64,000 nt of DNA from Bradyrhizobium sp. (GTDB lineage Bacteria; Pseudomonadota; Alphaproteobacteria; Rhizobiales; Xanthobacteraceae), in NCBI RefSeq assembly GCF_004799445.1, contig NZ_SSNA01000099.1, positions 49,072 through 113,071 on the forward strand, written 5' to 3'. This document shows positions 62,241 through 64,000 of the stretch, in pieces. Numbering within the stretch: position 1 is the first letter of the stretch; every line of letters starts with the position of its first letter. The notes under the pieces were generated by a model. It ran no database searches. It worked only from the letters and a program-made list of their open reading frames with translations, and was not told the origin of the DNA. The position numbers and the translations under genes are program-made.

Positions 62241-62323
62241 GAGGATCAATCCGGCAATCCCGTCAGAGGAGCGTTGCGAAAACAGGGAATACGCTCCTGA
62301 TTGAAGCTGCCCCGTGTCTATTT

Positions 62324-62337
62324 ATTCGTATACAAAT
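62324..62337. promoter_or_regulatory. Possible GntR-type operator upstream of the enamidase gene
   Basis: ATTCGTATACAAAT; on the minus strand TTGTATACGA, one base from the FadR/GntR-like palindrome TTGTATACAA. It lies in an AT-rich patch 85 nt before the enamidase start. No matching regulator gene is in the window. Confidence 0.3.
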
Positions 62338-62421
62338 GAAAAACCGGCTTGATCCCGGCGTCGAGCCGCGCGCAAAATGCCCGCCTGTGCCGCGAACGCA
62401 TTGAACAAAAAGGAAAAACCG

Positions 62422-63621
62422 ATGGCCCACGATGAGCCCCAGGCAGCCGGCCCGACCAAGCTCGTGATCCGCAATATCGGGCTGCTGCTCTCGGGCGCGC
62501 TGGAGAAGCCGATCCTGGACGCCGACACGATTCTGGCCGTCAACGGCAAGATTACGGCCATCGGCCGCGCCAAGGATGTCGATAGCGAAGGCGCCACCAC
62601 CCTCATCGACGCCAACGGCACGACGGTGGCGCCCGGGCTGATCGACAGCCATGTTCATCCCGTCGCCGGCGACTGGACGCCGCGGCAGAACCAGATCGGA
62701 TGGATCGACAGCTTCCTGCATGGCGGCGTCACCACCATGATCTCGGCCGGCGAGGTTCACATGCCCGGCCGGCCGCGCGACGTCGTCGGCCTGAAGGCGA
62801 TGGCGATCTTTGCGCAGCGCGCGTTCTGGACGCTGCGTCCCGGCGGCGTGAAGGTTCATGCCGGCGCGCCCGTGATCGAATGCGAAATGGTCGAGGACGA
62901 TTTCCGGGAATTGGCCGCGGCCGGCGTCAAGCTGCTCGGCGAAGTCGGCCTCGGCGGCGTCAAGGACGGCCCGACCGCGCGCAAGATGGTGGGGTGGGCG
63001 CGCAAATACGGTATCCAGAGCACGATCCACACCGGCGGTCCGTCGATCCCCGGCTCCGGCCTGATCGACAAGGACGTGGTGCTGGAAGCCGACACCGATG
63101 TGATCGGCCATATCAATGGTGGTCACACCGCGCTGCCCGACGACCAGATCCGATGCATCTGCGAGGGCTGCAAGCGCGGCCTCGAACTGGTCCACAACGG
63201 CAACGAACGTTCGGCACTTTACACCTTGCGCATTGCGCGCGAGATGGGCGACCTCAACCGCGTCATCCTCGGTACCGATTCACCCGCCGGCTCCGGCGTG
63301 CAGCCGCTCGGCATTCTGCGCATGGTGTCGCTGTTGTCGTCGCTCGGCGAGGTGCCCGCCGAACTCGCGTTCTGTTTTGCCACCGGCAACACCGCCCGCA
63401 TGCGCGCGCTGGACTGCGGCCTGATCGAAGTCGGACGTTCGGCTGACTTCGTCATCATGGACAAGGCGCAACATTCCGCCGGCAAGAACATCCTCGACAG
63501 CGTGCAGCTCGGCGATCTCCCCGGCATCGGCATGACCATCATCGACGGCATCGTCCGCACCCAGCGCAGCCGCAACACGCCACCGGCAACCAAGGTGCCG
63601 CAGATTGTCGCTGGGCATTAG
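62422..63621 (+). CDS. Enamidase homologue (6-oxotetrahydronicotinate amidohydrolase family)
   Basis: A 399-residue amidohydrolase that closely follows the enamidase of nicotinate-fermenting Eubacterium barkeri: HVHPVAGDWTPRQN with metal ligands H77 and H79, LHGGVTTMISAGE, MPGRPRD, GVKVHAGAP, E174 in LLGEVGLG, H203 in HTGGPSIPGS, H230 in GHINGGHTAL, D286 in LGTDSPAG, and SRNTPPATK near the end. Enamidase converts 1,4,5,6-tetrahydro-6-oxonicotinate to 2-formylglutarate and ammonia. Azorhizobium is reported to degrade nicotinate through the same reduced intermediate aerobically. The start at 62422 follows AAGGA. The other nicotinate genes are not beside it. Function is therefore probable, not certain. 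Confidence 0.88.
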   Translation: MAHDEPQAAGPTKLVIRNIGLLLSGALEKPILDADTILAVNGKITAIGRAKDVDSEGATTLIDANGTTVAPGLIDSHVHPVAGDWTPRQNQIGWIDSFLHGGVTTMISAGEVHMPGRPRDVVGLKAMAIFAQRAFWTLRPGGVKVHAGAPVIECEMVEDDFRELAAAGVKLLGEVGLGGVKDGPTARKMVGWARKYGIQSTIHTGGPSIPGSGLIDKDVVLEADTDVIGHINGGHTALPDDQIRCICEGCKRGLELVHNGNERSALYTLRIAREMGDLNRVILGTDSPAGSGVQPLGILRMVSLLSSLGEVPAELAFCFATGNTARMRALDCGLIEVGRSADFVIMDKAQHSAGKNILDSVQLGDLPGIGMTIIDGIVRTQRSRNTPPATKVPQIVAGH

Positions 63622-63661
63622 TCGATCTTCGACGATAACGCGCGCCACGTGTCATCGCCTT

Positions 63662-63793
63662 CGTCGTCCCGGCGAACGCCGGGACCCATAACCACTGATG
63701 TTGGAAGCGAAAGAGATTGGAGCTCCGGCCTGCCATAACATTAGTATCGGTGGTTATGGGTCCCGGCTCGCGCTTCGCTTGGCCGGGACGACA
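63662..63793. repeat. Bradyrhizobium-type inverted-repeat element
   Basis: Left arm CGTCGTCCCGGCGAAC then GGGACCCATAACCAC (63662-63695); right arm GTGGTTATGGGTCCCGG then GGCCGGGACGAC (63750-63792). The arms pair almost fully around a 54-bp centre. The pattern of a GGGACCCATAACCAC arm with a CGGGACGAC end is one I recognise as interspersed in Bradyrhizobium genomes. It follows the enamidase gene by 40 nt and could terminate its transcript. Confidence 0.75.
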
Positions 63794-64000
63794 TCAATTT
63801 TATTCCGGATTCAGTTTTCCAAACAGCCAGACGAGTTTCAGATATGACTTCGCATTCCCGCGACGCGACGCGCCCGAGTTGTTCCGAAACCTCTCGCCCT
63901 CGACAACAGAGGGCGTGGGGAATGCCGGGTGCCCAGTGCACCCGCAGCCTCGTGTGCGCATGGTAGTGGTAGATGCACACGAGTATTCACAGCGAGTTCA
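63794..64000. other. Window end, no gene recognised
   Basis: About 200 bp after the repeat with no supported coding frame, RNA or promoter. Confidence 0.4.

Noticed and set aside
63741..63980. 79-codon frame at the window end
   Set aside because: It begins outside and runs into the inverted repeat, and its composition is not protein-like.
1..64000. CRISPR arrays, tRNA or rRNA genes, transposases, integrases
   Set aside because: I looked for spaced repeats, tRNA-like T-loop motifs and transposase or integrase motifs and found none that I could support.

Overview
The window is GC-rich chromosomal DNA that looks like a Bradyrhizobium-type alphaproteobacterium. The evidence is base composition, dense head-to-tail operons with 4-nt overlaps, a small hypothetical-gene family typical of that group, and two repeat elements that I recognise from Bradyrhizobium genomes (31720-31835 and 63662-63793). 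Everything was read by eye; no database search was run.

Layout. 2-6655: the end of an RND multidrug-efflux operon (two pump subunits and a NodT-type outer-membrane lipoprotein), followed by a frameshifted small gene. 7060-10943 (minus): a NitT/TauT-type ABC importer whose binding protein is of the NMT1/THI5 (pyrimidine-binding) kind. 11269-15849 (plus): a three-subunit molybdenum hydroxylase and an NmrA-like protein. 15840-25032 (minus): amidase, a second NMT1-type importer, a barbiturase/cyanuric-acid hydrolase family enzyme and HyuA/HyuB, with a LysR regulator at 25181-26074. 26417-29578 (plus): the three genes of the URC (URG) uracil-catabolic cluster: a GTP-cyclohydrolase-II-like protein, a DUF1688 protein and a uracil-phosphoribosyltransferase homologue. 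29592-37559: aspartate-dehydrogenase-like protein, formamidase, a CodA-like amidohydrolase and a branched-chain-type importer with a fused LivM-LivG-LivF. 37753-44185 (minus): three tandem DUF1989 proteins, RidA, a polar amino-acid-type importer and a nitroreductase, preceded by a ykkC/guanidine-I riboswitch. 44738-51120: a MarR regulator, an amidohydrolase and a second molybdenum hydroxylase whose FeS subunit is fused to a CoxG domain. 51188-58414: an NCS1 permease, a second Liv-type importer and another amidohydrolase. 58506-63621: small proteins, a GMC oxidoreductase pair and an enamidase homologue. The window ends in a repeat.

How it fits together. Most of 7-58 kb looks like a nitrogen-scavenging island for cyclic amides, pyrimidines and guanidino compounds: six importers or permeases, several ring-opening or amide-cleaving hydrolases and two ring-hydroxylating Mo enzymes. 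Two different uracil routes are suggested side by side: oxidative (Mo hydroxylase, barbiturase, amidase) and URC. Five sequences with the sigma-54 -24/-12 layout precede transport or hydrolase genes, which suggests control by nitrogen status. One lies just ahead of the riboswitch, and two lie beside sites for a probable MarR repressor. These links are inference from position and motifs.
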